The notes under the pieces are model-generated. The model searched no databases, was not told the DNA's origin, and worked only from the letters and a program-made list of their open reading frames with translations. Below are positions 11,494 through 20,283 of a stretch of DNA of 64,000 nucleotides, piece after piece. Source of the stretch: [Anoxybacillus] calidus. Its GTDB lineage: Bacteria; Bacillota; Bacilli; Bacillales; Anoxybacillaceae. Numbering within the stretch: the first letter of the stretch is position 1; every line of letters starts with the position of its first letter. The position numbers and the translations under genes were made by a program. Location: NCBI RefSeq assembly GCF_013760845.1, contig NZ_JACDUU010000009.1:1-64000 (forward strand), given 5' to 3'.

Positions 11494-13578
11494 TTACTTA
11501 TCTCCAAATACGGCTTTCTCTAATAATTCAGCGATATCATAAGTTGCTACTTGATCTTCTACTTCTTTCGCTTTTGTTCCATCTGTCAACATCGTTAAAC
11601 AGTAAGGACAGCCGGAACTGATAATAGTTGGATTGACCGCCAGCGCTTGTTCGGTTCTTGCGACATTAATACGCGTTCCTGTTGTTTCCTCCATCCACAT
11701 AAGGCCGCCGCCAGCGCCACAGCACATTCCTGTTTCGCGATTACGTTCCATCTCAACAAGTTTTACGCCAGGGATAGAGCGTAAAATCTTCCGAGGTTGT
11801 TCGTATACTTCGTTATAGCGTCCAAGGTAACATGAATCGTGGAATGTAATTGTTTCGTTGACTTCATACTTCGGTACTAACTTTCCTTCATCAATCAACT
11901 TCGCCAGCAGTTCCGTATGATGATATACTTCCGCCTCTAAGCCAAAATCAGGGTATTCGTTTTTGAACGTGTTATAAGCGTGCGGGTCAATGGTTACGAT
12001 TTTCTTAACGCCCGCTTTTTCAAATTCGGCAATGTTGTTTGTTGCTAGTTCCTGGAATAAAAATTCGTTTCCAAGACGGCGCGGCGTATCTCCAGAGTTT
12101 TTCTCTTTGTTTCCTAAAATCGCAAATTTGACACCCGCCTCGTTTAAAAGACGCGCAAACGCTAAAGCGATTTTTTGGCTGCGATTATCAAATGCCCCCA
12201 TTGAGCCAACCCAGAATAAATATTCAAACTCTTCGCCAGCTTTCTGCATTTCTTTTACTGTTGGAATGTGAACATCATCTCTTAATTCACGCCAATTTTC
12301 TTTTTCTTTGCGATTTAATCCCCACGGGTTTCCTTGGCGCTCAATGTTTGTCATCGCCCGTTGTGCATCTGGATTCATTTTTCCTTCCGTTAATACGAGA
12401 TAACGGCGAAGGTCAATAATTTTATCGACGTGTTCATTCATAACCGGACATTGGTCTTCACAGTTACGACATGTGGTACATGCCCAAATTTCTTCTTCCG
12501 TAATGACATCGCCAATCAAGTTTGGTATTTCTAGCGTTGCTGCTTGCTCTTGCATTCCTTGTGCAGCAAAAGCAAGTTGATTTCCCCTTGTATTTTTAAA
12601 CGCAAATGTCGGCACCCAAGGCGCTCTTGATGTGACTGCTGCACCTTTTTCAGTTAAATGGTCGCGCAACTTTAAAATTAAATCCATTGGCGAAAGCATT
12701 TTTCCTGTTCCCGTCGCCGGACACATATTTGTACAGCGACCGCACTCAACACAAGCGTATAAATCAATCAGCTGTGTTTGCTTAAAGTCTTCGATTTTCC
12801 CGACACCAAATGATTCTTGTGTTTCATCTTCAAAATCGATTTTTTCAAGTTTTGGTCTAGACAAACGGCTAAAAAACACATTCACAGGACCAGCAATTAA
12901 GTGCGCATGCTTGGATTGGGGCACGTACACTAGAAATGTAAGTAAAATCAATAAATGTACCCACCAAGAAACATAGAAAAGGACAGCCGCGCCTGTTTTC
13001 CCTATCCATTGGAATGCAACGGCAATCGCTGAGGCGACAGGTTCGCTCCATTTTATCTCTTCGCCGTGCCAAACGATGCTCATTCCGTTACCAAACAATA
13101 CGGAAAGCATAAGGCCACCGATAAAAATTAATACTAAGCCTGCTTTAAAATCGCGTTTTAAACGAACAAGCTTTTCAATATAGCGGCGATAAAATGCCCA
13201 AAACACCGCAACTAAAATGAGCAACGTAACAATTTCTTGGAAAAACGTAAAGGCAGGATAAAGCGGACCAAGCGGAAGATGAGTCCCCGGCACTAATCCT
13301 TTAATGATGAAGTCAATCGCACCGAATTGGACAAGAATAAAACCGTAAAAAAACATCACGTGAATGATTCCGCTTTTTTTATCTTTCAATAACTTTTTCT
13401 GCCCAAAAACATTGATCCAGATTTTTTCTAAGCGCTCTTTTACTTTTTGGTCAAATTCTACTTTTTTACCGAGTTTAATGTAGATCATTCTCGTTTTCAC
13501 CAAATAAGTAAATAAATACACCCCGTAAGCGGTTACAAGCAAAAACGCAATAAAATTAATAAGCAGTAACCCGTTCAC
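11494..13578 (-). CDS. fadF: FadF-type membrane Fe-S oxidoreductase
   Basis: FadF (YwjF) is thought to pass electrons from acyl-CoA dehydrogenase flavoprotein to the membrane quinone pool. The first ~250 residues carry five to six membrane segments. Two 4Fe-4S motifs follow (CVECGRCTNMCP and CTTCRNCEDQCP), then two heterodisulfide-reductase-type Cys-rich segments (HDSCYLGRYN; MCCGAGGG). I prefer the GTG at 13578, with AAAGGGGAG at normal spacing, over a TTG at 13602 that precedes that site. It gives 694 residues, near the B. subtilis length. It heads the fatty-acid cluster and has a FadR-type operator. Confidence 0.93.
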   Translation of the reverse strand: MNGLLLINFIAFLLVTAYGVYLFTYLVKTRMIYIKLGKKVEFDQKVKERLEKIWINVFGQKKLLKDKKSGIIHVMFFYGFILVQFGAIDFIIKGLVPGTHLPLGPLYPAFTFFQEIVTLLILVAVFWAFYRRYIEKLVRLKRDFKAGLVLIFIGGLMLSVLFGNGMSIVWHGEEIKWSEPVASAIAVAFQWIGKTGAAVLFYVSWWVHLLILLTFLVYVPQSKHAHLIAGPVNVFFSRLSRPKLEKIDFEDETQESFGVGKIEDFKQTQLIDLYACVECGRCTNMCPATGTGKMLSPMDLILKLRDHLTEKGAAVTSRAPWVPTFAFKNTRGNQLAFAAQGMQEQAATLEIPNLIGDVITEEEIWACTTCRNCEDQCPVMNEHVDKIIDLRRYLVLTEGKMNPDAQRAMTNIERQGNPWGLNRKEKENWRELRDDVHIPTVKEMQKAGEEFEYLFWVGSMGAFDNRSQKIALAFARLLNEAGVKFAILGNKEKNSGDTPRRLGNEFLFQELATNNIAEFEKAGVKKIVTIDPHAYNTFKNEYPDFGLEAEVYHHTELLAKLIDEGKLVPKYEVNETITFHDSCYLGRYNEVYEQPRKILRSIPGVKLVEMERNRETGMCCGAGGGLMWMEETTGTRINVARTEQALAVNPTIISSGCPYCLTMLTDGTKAKEVEDQVATYDIAELLEKAVFGDK

Positions 13579-13667
13579 CGTTGACTCCCCTTTCCCCCTC
13601 AATTAACATTTCTTTAATTAAAAATATTTACAACAAAATAAATTTTCAGAATTGTATTCTTGAGTCT

Positions 13668-13696
13668 ATTTTATGGGTGAATGAGCATTCAGTCAA
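13668..13696 (-). promoter_or_regulatory. fadF promoter with overlapping FadR-type operator
   Basis: Minus-strand -35 TTGACT (13696-13691), 17-base spacer and -10 TAAAAT (13673-13668). The plus-strand sequence TGAATGAGCATTCAGTCA at 13678-13695 matches the B. subtilis FadR consensus TGAATGA-N4-TCATTCA at 13 of 14 defined positions and covers the -35 and spacer. This predicts repression relieved by long-chain acyl-CoA. Confidence 0.75.
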
Positions 13697-13784
13697 CAAC
13701 ATTTTTTTGACAAGTTATCCCATCATTGATTCAAGCTAAGAAGGGAAAGTTAATAATTAACGGAAACTAGCGGGAGGGAATGAA

Positions 13785-14975
13785 ATGGTCGTTCTTCTTT
13801 TTATTGTTATTTTATTATTGTTAATCGTTCTTGATGACAAGCTTGGACAAAAAATATACCGGTCTAAGACAGCACAGAAAGAATATCCGATGCGAAACAG
13901 CAATCTCACGTTTTTTAAACATGGAAAACGGCTGTTTAATGATTACTTTGAAGCGATTCAGCAAGCAAAACATCATATCCATATTTTGTTTTATATTGTG
14001 AAAACAGATCACATTAGTCAACAGTTTTACGACCTTTTAAAACAAAAAGCAAAAGAAGGCGTAGAAGTGCGCCTCCTTGTTGATCGAATTGGAAGCTTTG
14101 GCCTTCCGAAAACAGTGATTCGTTCGTTACAGGAGAGTGGCGTAAAGTTTGCCTACACTCATCGACCGACATTTCCCTATTTTTTTTATAAACTGAACCG
14201 AAGAAATCACCGAAAAATTACAGTGATCGATGGAAAAATAGGATACATCGGCGGCTTTAATATTGGCAAAGAGTATATTGGACAAGATCCGAAATTCGGA
14301 GAGTGGCGGGATTATCATTTAAAAGTAACTGGTGAAGGTGTACAAGATTTACAAACACAATTTTTTGATGATTGGGCTGTAGCGACAAAAGAAAAATTAG
14401 TTTCAAAAAACGATTATTTTCCAGAGGTCGAGTCCGGAACTATTCCCCATAAATTCATTGCGACAAATGGTCATTTTTTAGAAAATGACTACGTTCACTT
14501 AATTCATCAAGCAAAAAAAGAATTAATTATTGGGAGCCCGTATTTCATTCCAAGTAAGAAAGTAATGAAGGCTCTATTAGACGCTTTGCACCGCGGTGTA
14601 AAAGTGATGATTCTTGTACCACTAAAGGCTGACCACCCTTTAGTAAAAGAAGCTGCTTTTCCATACTTTTACCGCCTGCTTAAAGCAGGAGCACATATTT
14701 ATCGTTTTTATCAAGGATTTTATCACGCAAAAGTAATTATTATTGATGACAAGCTGTGTGATATTGGAACTGCGAATTTTGATAAGCGAAGCTTTTTCCT
14801 TAACAGCGAAATCAATTGCTATATTCATGATAAGCAATTTATAAAGACCGTTAGGACAGCTGTGAATCAAGACTTTGCTGATGCGGAAAAACTGACGCTT
14901 GATTTTTGGCGGAAACGGACATTATGGGAACGGGGAAAAGAATCTGTTTCTATGTTAATCTCTGGATTATTGTAA
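13785..14975 (+). CDS. clsB: Cardiolipin synthase (YwjE/ClsB type)
   Basis: A phospholipase D-family enzyme that joins phosphatidylglycerol molecules into cardiolipin at the membrane. There is one N-terminal membrane segment (residues ~2-16) and two HKD motifs. One has His142/Lys144/Asp149 (NHRKITVIDGK), the other His314/Lys316/Asp321 (YHAKVIIIDDK). At 396 residues it matches ClsB rather than the longer two-segment ClsA. The start ATG has GGGAGGG upstream. It is divergent from fadF exactly as ywjE is from ywjF in B. subtilis. A strong bidirectional terminator follows. Confidence 0.92.
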   Translation: MVVLLFIVILLLLIVLDDKLGQKIYRSKTAQKEYPMRNSNLTFFKHGKRLFNDYFEAIQQAKHHIHILFYIVKTDHISQQFYDLLKQKAKEGVEVRLLVDRIGSFGLPKTVIRSLQESGVKFAYTHRPTFPYFFYKLNRRNHRKITVIDGKIGYIGGFNIGKEYIGQDPKFGEWRDYHLKVTGEGVQDLQTQFFDDWAVATKEKLVSKNDYFPEVESGTIPHKFIATNGHFLENDYVHLIHQAKKELIIGSPYFIPSKKVMKALLDALHRGVKVMILVPLKADHPLVKEAAFPYFYRLLKAGAHIYRFYQGFYHAKVIIIDDKLCDIGTANFDKRSFFLNSEINCYIHDKQFIKTVRTAVNQDFADAEKLTLDFWRKRTLWERGKESVSMLISGLL

Positions 14976-14980
14976 AGCGA

Positions 14981-15012
14981 AAAAAGTTGGGGGGAATCCC
15001 CTCAACTTTTTT
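14981..15012. terminator. Bidirectional terminator
   Basis: Arms AAAAGTTGGGGG and CCCCTCAACTTTT with T-runs on both strands. It separates clsB (plus) from the XapX gene (minus). Confidence 0.85.
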
Positions 15013-15032
15013 AAAGTAGCTATTCACCATAT

Positions 15033-15200
15033 TTACTTCAATAAAGGGGCTATCCACTGAAATACTTTCATGCCTAAATAAATACCAACAATCCCCATAA
15101 TCCCTGCCAATGCTGGTGGAGCTGGAATTGGCAGTCTTAATAATGCGAATAGAAAGCCGACAATCATGCCGGTTAGCAAGGATAAGATCACTTCTTTCAC
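15033..15200 (-). CDS. XapX-domain small membrane protein
   Basis: A 55-residue protein starting at GTG 15200 with a strong GGAGGT site eight bases upstream. It begins MKEVILSLLTGMIVGFLFAL, continues with LRLPIPAPPA and a second hydrophobic stretch (residues ~30-45), and ends APLLK. This is the XapX (DUF1427) fold: two membrane helices with a conserved PxPAPP turn. Function is unknown, although the domain is named after xanthosine/phosphorylase-linked genes. It stands alone between clsB and argS. Easily missed because of its size and GTG start. Confidence 0.85.
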   Translation of the reverse strand: MKEVILSLLTGMIVGFLFALLRLPIPAPPALAGIMGIVGIYLGMKVFQWIAPLLK

Positions 15201-15248
15201 TTTTATCGACCTCCAAGTCCATTTTGCTGATATTATTTACAAGAAAAA

Positions 15249-15276
15249 GACCCTCTACTCGTAAAAGAAGAGGGTC
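15249..15276 (-). terminator. argS terminator
   Basis: GACCCTCT pairs with AGAGGGTC around a 12-base loop, followed on the minus strand by TTTTTC. It starts 11 bases past the argS stop. Confidence 0.88.
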
Positions 15277-15286
15277 TCATTCATGA

Positions 15287-16957
15287 TTACATTTTCTCAG
15301 GTGCCGATACTCCAACAAGTGCCAACGCGTTTTGCAATGTAATTTGCACCGCCTTCATTAATGCCAGACGGGCGCGGCTTTTCTCTTTGTTTTCTGGATC
15401 TAATACTTTTTCCGCATTATAGAAACTATGTAATGCTGAAGCTAAATCAAAAATATAGTTCGTAATGCGGTGAGGCATGCGTTTTAATGCTGCCTCAGAT
15501 ACAGCAGCTGGAAATTCACCTAACTTTTTCAACAGCTCAATCTCTTTTTCAGACTGAATATAATCTAGTTGCAGTTCTCCTTCGTAAGATAAGTTTTGCT
15601 CTTCTCCTTGACGAAGAATGCTGCATACGCGCGCATGCGCATATTGTGCATAGTAAACAGGGTTTTCATTTGATTTAGAAACAGCTAAGTCCATGTCAAA
15701 GTCAAGGTGTGTGTCGCTTGAGCGCATCGCAAAGAAATAACGTGTCGCGTCAAGTCCGACCTCTTCCATTAAGTCGCGCATTGTCACCGCTTTGCCTGTA
15801 CGCTTGCTCATTTTTACTTTTTCGCCGTTTTGGTACAAGCTGACAAGCTGAATGATTTCAACTTCAAGCATATCCGGATCATATCCCAGCGCCTGAATCG
15901 CCGCTTTCATGCGTGGAATGTATCCATGATGGTCAGCTCCCCAAATATTAATAATTTTTTGGAAGCCACGTTTTAGCTTATCTTGGTGATAAGCGATATC
16001 TGGCATTAAATACGTATATGATCCATCCTGCTTAATAAGGACGCGGTCTTTGTCATCACCAAATGATGTCGAGCGGAACCATGTCGCGCCATCCTTTTCA
16101 TAAACATGGCCCTTCTCACGAAGTGTCGCTAATGCTTCGTCAATTTTGCCGTTATGGTACAGCGATGTCTCAGAATACCAGACATCAAACGTAACACGGA
16201 AATCTTCTAAGTCTTTTTTAATCTTGTCTAGCTCATATTTTAATCCATACTCGCGGAACAATGTTAAACGTTCCTGTTCGTCTATATGAACGTACTTGTC
16301 GCCATGTTCTTCAGCGAGCTTTTTACCGATTTCGATAATGTCGTCCCCGTAATAACCGTCTTCTGGCATTTCTTTATCCATGCCTAATGCTTGGAAATAA
16401 CGCGCTTCGATTGATTTTGCTAAGTTATAGATTTGATTTCCGGCGTCATTAATATAGTACTCGCGAGTTACATCAAATCCCGCTTTTGCTAAAATGTTGC
16501 ATAGCGAGTCGCCGACAGCCGCACCGCGCGCATGTCCTAAATGCAGGTTCCCTGTTGGGTTCGCGGAAACGAACTCGACTTGCACTTTTTGTCCTTGTCC
16601 GACATTTGTCTCCCCATAAGACGCGCCTGCTTTTATAATCGCAGGAATTAAGTCCGTTAAATAGCTGTTGTTCATGTAGAAGTTGATGAAGCCAGGGCCA
16701 GCGATTTCGATTTTTTCAATGGATGCTTTTGTTTTGTCAAAGTTGTTGACGATATCTTCCGCAATCATACGCGGTGCTTTTTTCGCGACGCGCGCAAGCT
16801 GCATCGCCATGTTCGTTGAGTAGTCACCATGTGCTTTATCTTTTGGCACTTCTAGAATGACGTTTGGAATTTGCTCTTCTGTCGCTAATCCCGCTTTTAA
16901 GACAGCAGCTTTAATTTCTTCCTTAATTTTTTCTTTCATCTGTTCAACGATGTTCAT
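15287..16957 (-). CDS. argS: Arginyl-tRNA synthetase
   Basis: A class I synthetase that charges tRNA-Arg. The HIGH-type motif is HLGH at residues 139-142 ([17 protein letters not shown]) and the KMSKR motif is present ([14 protein letters not shown]). The C-terminal DALR anticodon-binding domain carries the characteristic [13 protein letters not shown]. Length of 556 residues is typical. The start ATG overlaps the stop of the upstream DUF1934 gene by four bases (ATGA), so translation is coupled. No T-box was seen upstream. Confidence 0.97.
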   Translation of the reverse strand: MNIVEQMKEKIKEEIKAAVLKAGLATEEQIPNVILEVPKDKAHGDYSTNMAMQLARVAKKAPRMIAEDIVNNFDKTKASIEKIEIAGPGFINFYMNNSYLTDLIPAIIKAGASYGETNVGQGQKVQVEFVSANPTGNLHLGHARGAAVGDSLCNILAKAGFDVTREYYINDAGNQIYNLAKSIEARYFQALGMDKEMPEDGYYGDDIIEIGKKLAEEHGDKYVHIDEQERLTLFREYGLKYELDKIKKDLEDFRVTFDVWYSETSLYHNGKIDEALATLREKGHVYEKDGATWFRSTSFGDDKDRVLIKQDGSYTYLMPDIAYHQDKLKRGFQKIINIWGADHHGYIPRMKAAIQALGYDPDMLEVEIIQLVSLYQNGEKVKMSKRTGKAVTMRDLMEEVGLDATRYFFAMRSSDTHLDFDMDLAVSKSNENPVYYAQYAHARVCSILRQGEEQNLSYEGELQLDYIQSEKEIELLKKLGEFPAAVSEAALKRMPHRITNYIFDLASALHSFYNAEKVLDPENKEKSRARLALMKAVQITLQNALALVGVSAPEKM

Positions 16958-17391
16958 AATTTTGCCTCCCTGAACGTAATCGTAATGGAATAACGCCCTG
17001 CTTGTTGATTTTGCAGCTGCAATATGTAAGAAAAAAATAACTGTCCTTTTTTTGTCTTTTCATTATATTGATATTGCACGTTTTCGGTTTTGGTTTTCAT
17101 TGTAAAATGACCGAGCGGACTTTGATAATTTCCAGTGGTCTCTTTGCTTTTTCGAAATACATGACGCATGTTAACCGCACCAGAGCGGAGTACGGTCACT
17201 TCCGCGTCGGTAATTTTTATAACGGTTTTCACTTTTCCCACTTCTTGTTCTTCATCAAAACTCAAATATATAGTGTTTCCTTTTAAGTAGTATAGACCAT
17301 TTGTTTCGAATGCAACAGTCTCTTTGCGGAAACCATCTCGAATTTCTGTGACTTGCTTTAAATGAATTGGAGTACCCGTTGTTTTGTCCAC
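16954..17391 (-). CDS. DUF1934 beta-barrel protein (YwiB-like)
   Basis: Resembles B. subtilis YwiB of the DUF1934 family, small lipocalin-like beta-barrels of unknown function. The most recognisable stretch is [21 protein letters not shown], followed by alternating polar/hydrophobic strands. A GTG at 17400 sits directly against AAGGAAG, so the GTG at 17391 with an eight-base gap is the likelier start (145 residues). Its stop overlaps the argS start, a linkage kept in other Bacillaceae, but the link to arginyl-tRNA charging is unexplained. Confidence 0.88.
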   Translation of the reverse strand: MDKTTGTPIHLKQVTEIRDGFRKETVAFETNGLYYLKGNTIYLSFDEEQEVGKVKTVIKITDAEVTVLRSGAVNMRHVFRKSKETTGNYQSPLGHFTMKTKTENVQYQYNEKTKKGQLFFSYILQLQNQQAGRYSITITFREAKL

Positions 17392-17518
17392 AACATACAC
17401 TTCCTTACTATACTCTATAACTTAAATAGTATAAATGAATTTTTTCATGATATTCAAGAGCCAAGCCAACAAGGAATCATTTTGATACAGAAAACATTTT
17501 ATCTAACTCATAAACAAA

Positions 17519-17581
17519 GGGCCAGACTCCTCTATCACCATATACATCGTGATATATGGTGTTCATTAGAGAGAATCTGAC
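17519..17581. repeat. Short relative of the dispersed palindrome
   Basis: GGCCAGACTCCTCTATCACCATATA at the left and ATATATGGTG...AGAGAATCTGACC at the right form a 63-bp hairpin. It looks like the inner part of the full element without the outer GAGGCTGACC arms. It ends 10 bases from the stop of the next minus-strand gene. Confidence 0.6.
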
Positions 17582-17590
17582 CTTAATCAG

Positions 17591-17992
17591 TCAACCTAAC
17601 GTTTGATTCTTATTCGTATCGACTTGGGCCTCTTTTAAATGGAGTAACATGTTCATTGTAAAAATAAGGACACTGATGGTTACAATCGTACCTCCAGCAG
17701 CCGTAACAGGAATCAATGCTGTTTTACCATTGACGACAAATGCTAAACCACCCATCATTAGCGGGAGTCCAATGTTATGCAGCCAAAAATGCGTTTTCGC
17801 TAATTTCGTTGAAGCCGTTTGCGGAAATAAATGATACAAAATTCCTGCAAGTGTTAACGCAGTCCAACCAAGTAAATTCATGTGCACATGAACAGGGGTC
17901 AAAGTGAATGAGTGCGAGATGGACATATAGAGCCCGAGACAGACACCAATCGCAAAATAAATGACAGAGATTTTCACTAAGCGGATCCCCAT
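17591..17992 (-). CDS. Heme-copper oxidase subunit I-like membrane protein
   Basis: A 133-residue protein with four membrane helices. The motif VHVHMNLLGWTALTLAGILYHLFP and later THFWLHNIGLPLM resemble single helices of cytochrome oxidase subunit I, with several histidines placed for metal or heme binding. It is far too short to be an oxidase and lacks the copper-tyrosine region, so it is probably a stand-alone relative of unknown role. The start ATG at 17992 has AAGGAGAG upstream. A palindromic repeat follows its stop. Confidence 0.75.
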   Translation of the reverse strand: MGIRLVKISVIYFAIGVCLGLYMSISHSFTLTPVHVHMNLLGWTALTLAGILYHLFPQTASTKLAKTHFWLHNIGLPLMMGGLAFVVNGKTALIPVTAAGGTIVTISVLIFTMNMLLHLKEAQVDTNKNQTLG

Positions 17993-18094
17993 ATCATCTC
18001 TCCTTATTTTTTATTATGAAAATAGAACTAGTACATTTTTATTGCAAAGAAAAATTGTTTATGTTTTTTTGTGTGAATTTTATAAACAAAAAAA

Positions 18095-18120
18095 GACCCT
18101 CGCCTATGCAGGCAAGGGTC
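18095..18120 (-). terminator. speB terminator
   Basis: GACCCTCGCCT pairs with AGGCAAGGGTC around a four-base loop. The minus strand continues into a run of seven or more T. It starts seven bases past the speB stop. Confidence 0.88.
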
Positions 18121-18127
18121 TTGTGCA

Positions 18128-19009
18128 TTATTTTCTTTTTTGCACCCAACCAAGAATCATTTCACGAACGAGTTTGCTTGCTGTGTTGGCTGTTTGCTCA
18201 GAGTGATCGTAAACAGGAGCTACCTCTACTAAGTCGGCACCGACTACTTTCACATCAGACTTAGCAATCTCATGGATAGCAGCAAGTAGTTCTTTTGACG
18301 TAATACCGCCGGCATCAACTGTACCCGTTCCAGGAGCATGCGCTGGGTCTAATACGTCAATGTCAATCGTCACATATACAGGACGTCCAGCGAGTTTTGG
18401 AAGAACTTCTTTTAACGGCTCTAATACTTCAAATTTTGCGATGTACATGCCGTTTTCTTTTGCCCATTCAAATTCTTCTTTCATACCGGAACGAATTCCA
18501 AAAGAATATACGTTTGTTGGTCCGATCAATTCGGCTGCCTTACGAATTGGTGTCGAGTGGGAAAGCGGCTCACCTTCATATTGTTCACGCAAGTCTGTAT
18601 GCGCGTCCATATGAATAATCGCTAAATCAGGATATTTTTTGTACATCGCCTTAATAACAGGCCAAGAGACCAAGTGTTCGCCACCAAGACCAAGCGGGAA
18701 TTTGTCTGCTGCTAAAATTTTATCAACAAATTCTTCAATCATATCTAAGCTGCGCTGTGCGTTACCGAATGGAAGTGGAATATCACCAGCATCGAAGTAT
18801 TTTACTTCCTCTAGTTCACGGTCTAAATAAGGGCTATACTCTTCAAGACCGATAGATACTTCACGAATGCGCGCCGGACCGAAACGCGAACCTGGACGAT
18901 AGCTAACTGTCCAGTCCATCGGCATGCCGTAAATAACCGCTTCACTTTCCTCAAAATTTGGATGACTCTTAATAAACACATTGCCAGAATAAGCCTCATC
19001 AAACCGCAT
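18128..19009 (-). CDS. speB: Agmatinase
   Basis: A manganese ureohydrolase that converts agmatine to putrescine and urea. The three metal-site motifs are visible: GGEHLVSWPV, IIHMDAHTDLR and TIDIDVLDPAHAPGTGT. The 293-residue length is standard. ATG at 19009 has AAGGAGGT upstream. It lies downstream of speE on the same strand as in B. subtilis, giving putrescine for spermidine synthesis. The 112-base gap from speE holds short perfect palindromes that could cut read-through. Confidence 0.97.
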   Translation of the reverse strand: MRFDEAYSGNVFIKSHPNFEESEAVIYGMPMDWTVSYRPGSRFGPARIREVSIGLEEYSPYLDRELEEVKYFDAGDIPLPFGNAQRSLDMIEEFVDKILAADKFPLGLGGEHLVSWPVIKAMYKKYPDLAIIHMDAHTDLREQYEGEPLSHSTPIRKAAELIGPTNVYSFGIRSGMKEEFEWAKENGMYIAKFEVLEPLKEVLPKLAGRPVYVTIDIDVLDPAHAPGTGTVDAGGITSKELLAAIHEIAKSDVKVVGADLVEVAPVYDHSEQTANTASKLVREMILGWVQKRK

Positions 19010-19030
19010 TACAATACCTCCTTATTATGT

Positions 19031-19130
19031 GGGGGTCAGACCCCCGTTGCTTTAAAGCGTTAATAAAGTGGGGGACTGTCCCCCACTTGTTTAAAGTGTT
19101 AATGCGTTAATGTGTTGGGGGTCAGACCCC
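19031..19130. repeat. Cluster of three short G/C palindromes
   Basis: Three perfect palindromes in 100 bases: GGGGGTCAGACCCCC (19031-19045), GTGGGGGACTGTCCCCCAC (19068-19086) and GGGGTCAGACCCC (19118-19130). GTTAATG/GTTAATA-type spacers lie between them. The last contains the speE stop codon at its core. They share GTCAGACCCC with the middle arms of the large dispersed element. Confidence 0.85.
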
Positions 19131-19952
19131 GATTAAATCTTTAACAAATTTTGGTAAAACAAAGCAAGCTTTGTGAAGTTCTTTTGTGTAGTATTTTGTG
19201 TCGATGTCATGGAAGCGTTCATCGCTAACTTCTAATGGATCATATTTTTTCGAACCGATTGTAAATGTCCACATGCCGCTTGGATATGTTGGAATGTTGG
19301 CGATATATAGACGTGTAATCGGGAAGATTTCGCGCACATCTCTTTGTACGTTTTTAATTAAGTCAGCTTTGAACCACGGATTGTCTGTCTGTGCAACAAA
19401 AATACCGTCTTCTTTTAATGCTTTCGCAATGCCTGCATAGAATCCTTTTGTAAATAAGTTCACCGCTGGGCCAACAGGCTCTGTAGAGTCAACCATAATG
19501 ACGTCATATTCGTTCTCACTTTGCGCGATATGCATGAAACCATCATCTACTTTCACTTCCACGCGAGGATCATCTAATTTTCCAGCAATCTCAGGAAGAT
19601 ATTTTTTGGAATATTCGATAACTTTCCCGTCGATTTCAACTAATGTTGCTTTTTTCACACTCGGGTGTTTTAATACTTCGCGGATAACGCCACCGTCTCC
19701 GCCGCCAACAACAAGCACGTTTTCTGGATTTGGATGCGTAAATAAAGGAACGTGTGCTACCATTTCATGATAGACGAACTCATCTTTTTGTGTTGTCATG
19801 ACCATGCCGTCTAAAATAAGCATGTTGCCAAACTCTTCTGTCTCCACCATGTCGAGCTTTTGAAATTCTGTTTGTTCTGTATGTAAAGTACGCTTAATTT
19901 TTGCTGTAATTCCAAAGTTTTCTGTCTGTTTTTCCGTAAACCATAGTTCCAT
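19122..19952 (-). CDS. speE: Spermidine synthase
   Basis: An aminopropyltransferase that makes spermidine from putrescine and decarboxylated S-adenosylmethionine. It has the N-terminal beta domain ([20 protein letters not shown]) and the methyltransferase-like core with [18 protein letters not shown] and [13 protein letters not shown] start it at the ATG 19952 (MELWFTEKQ), 276 residues. The stop codon falls inside a 13-bp palindrome shared with other sites. A candidate promoter lies about 200 bases upstream, leaving a long leader with no recognised structure. Confidence 0.97.
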   Translation of the reverse strand: MELWFTEKQTENFGITAKIKRTLHTEQTEFQKLDMVETEEFGNMLILDGMVMTTQKDEFVYHEMVAHVPLFTHPNPENVLVVGGGDGGVIREVLKHPSVKKATLVEIDGKVIEYSKKYLPEIAGKLDDPRVEVKVDDGFMHIAQSENEYDVIMVDSTEPVGPAVNLFTKGFYAGIAKALKEDGIFVAQTDNPWFKADLIKNVQRDVREIFPITRLYIANIPTYPSGMWTFTIGSKKYDPLEVSDERFHDIDTKYYTKELHKACFVLPKFVKDLIGV

Positions 19953-20150
19953 GATGAACACCCTTTCTTCATAAATATCAAAAGTTATACTTATCATTTA
20001 CTTGTTTTTTTAGTCTGGTTCTCGGCTTCGATCTTTCCTCATCAAATCATTATTAAGAATATTCCACTTTCACCAAAAAAGATAGACCTTTTCGACAATT
20101 TTAACTGATATTTTATCTTTTCCTTACAAACAAAAAACCAAACATGAAAA

Positions 20151-20178
20151 AGTATAGAGTAATCTAGCAAAATTTCAA
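20151..20178 (-). promoter_or_regulatory. Candidate speE promoter
   Basis: Minus-strand -35 TTGAAA (20178-20173), 16-base spacer, -10 TATACT (20156-20151). It is the best vegetative-type promoter in the 331-base gap between speE and pbpG and would give a leader of about 190 bases. I saw no riboswitch or terminator in that leader. Confidence 0.55.
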
Positions 20179-20198
20179 GTAAAAATTGCTAGAAAAAC

Positions 20199-20228
20199 GT
20201 TTAAAATAGGAAAAATCTCCTCATACTA
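20199..20228 (+). promoter_or_regulatory. Candidate forespore promoter of pbpG
   Basis: GTTTA (20199-20203), an 18-base spacer and CATACTA (20222-20228) fit the sigma-F/sigma-G pattern. B. subtilis pbpG is known to be transcribed in the forespore, so the match is expected. It lies about 55 bases upstream of the start codon. Confidence 0.5.
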
Positions 20229-20283
20229 ACTAAAAACAAATTCGTAACTATTATTAAGAAATATATATGAGGTGAGATTTACC

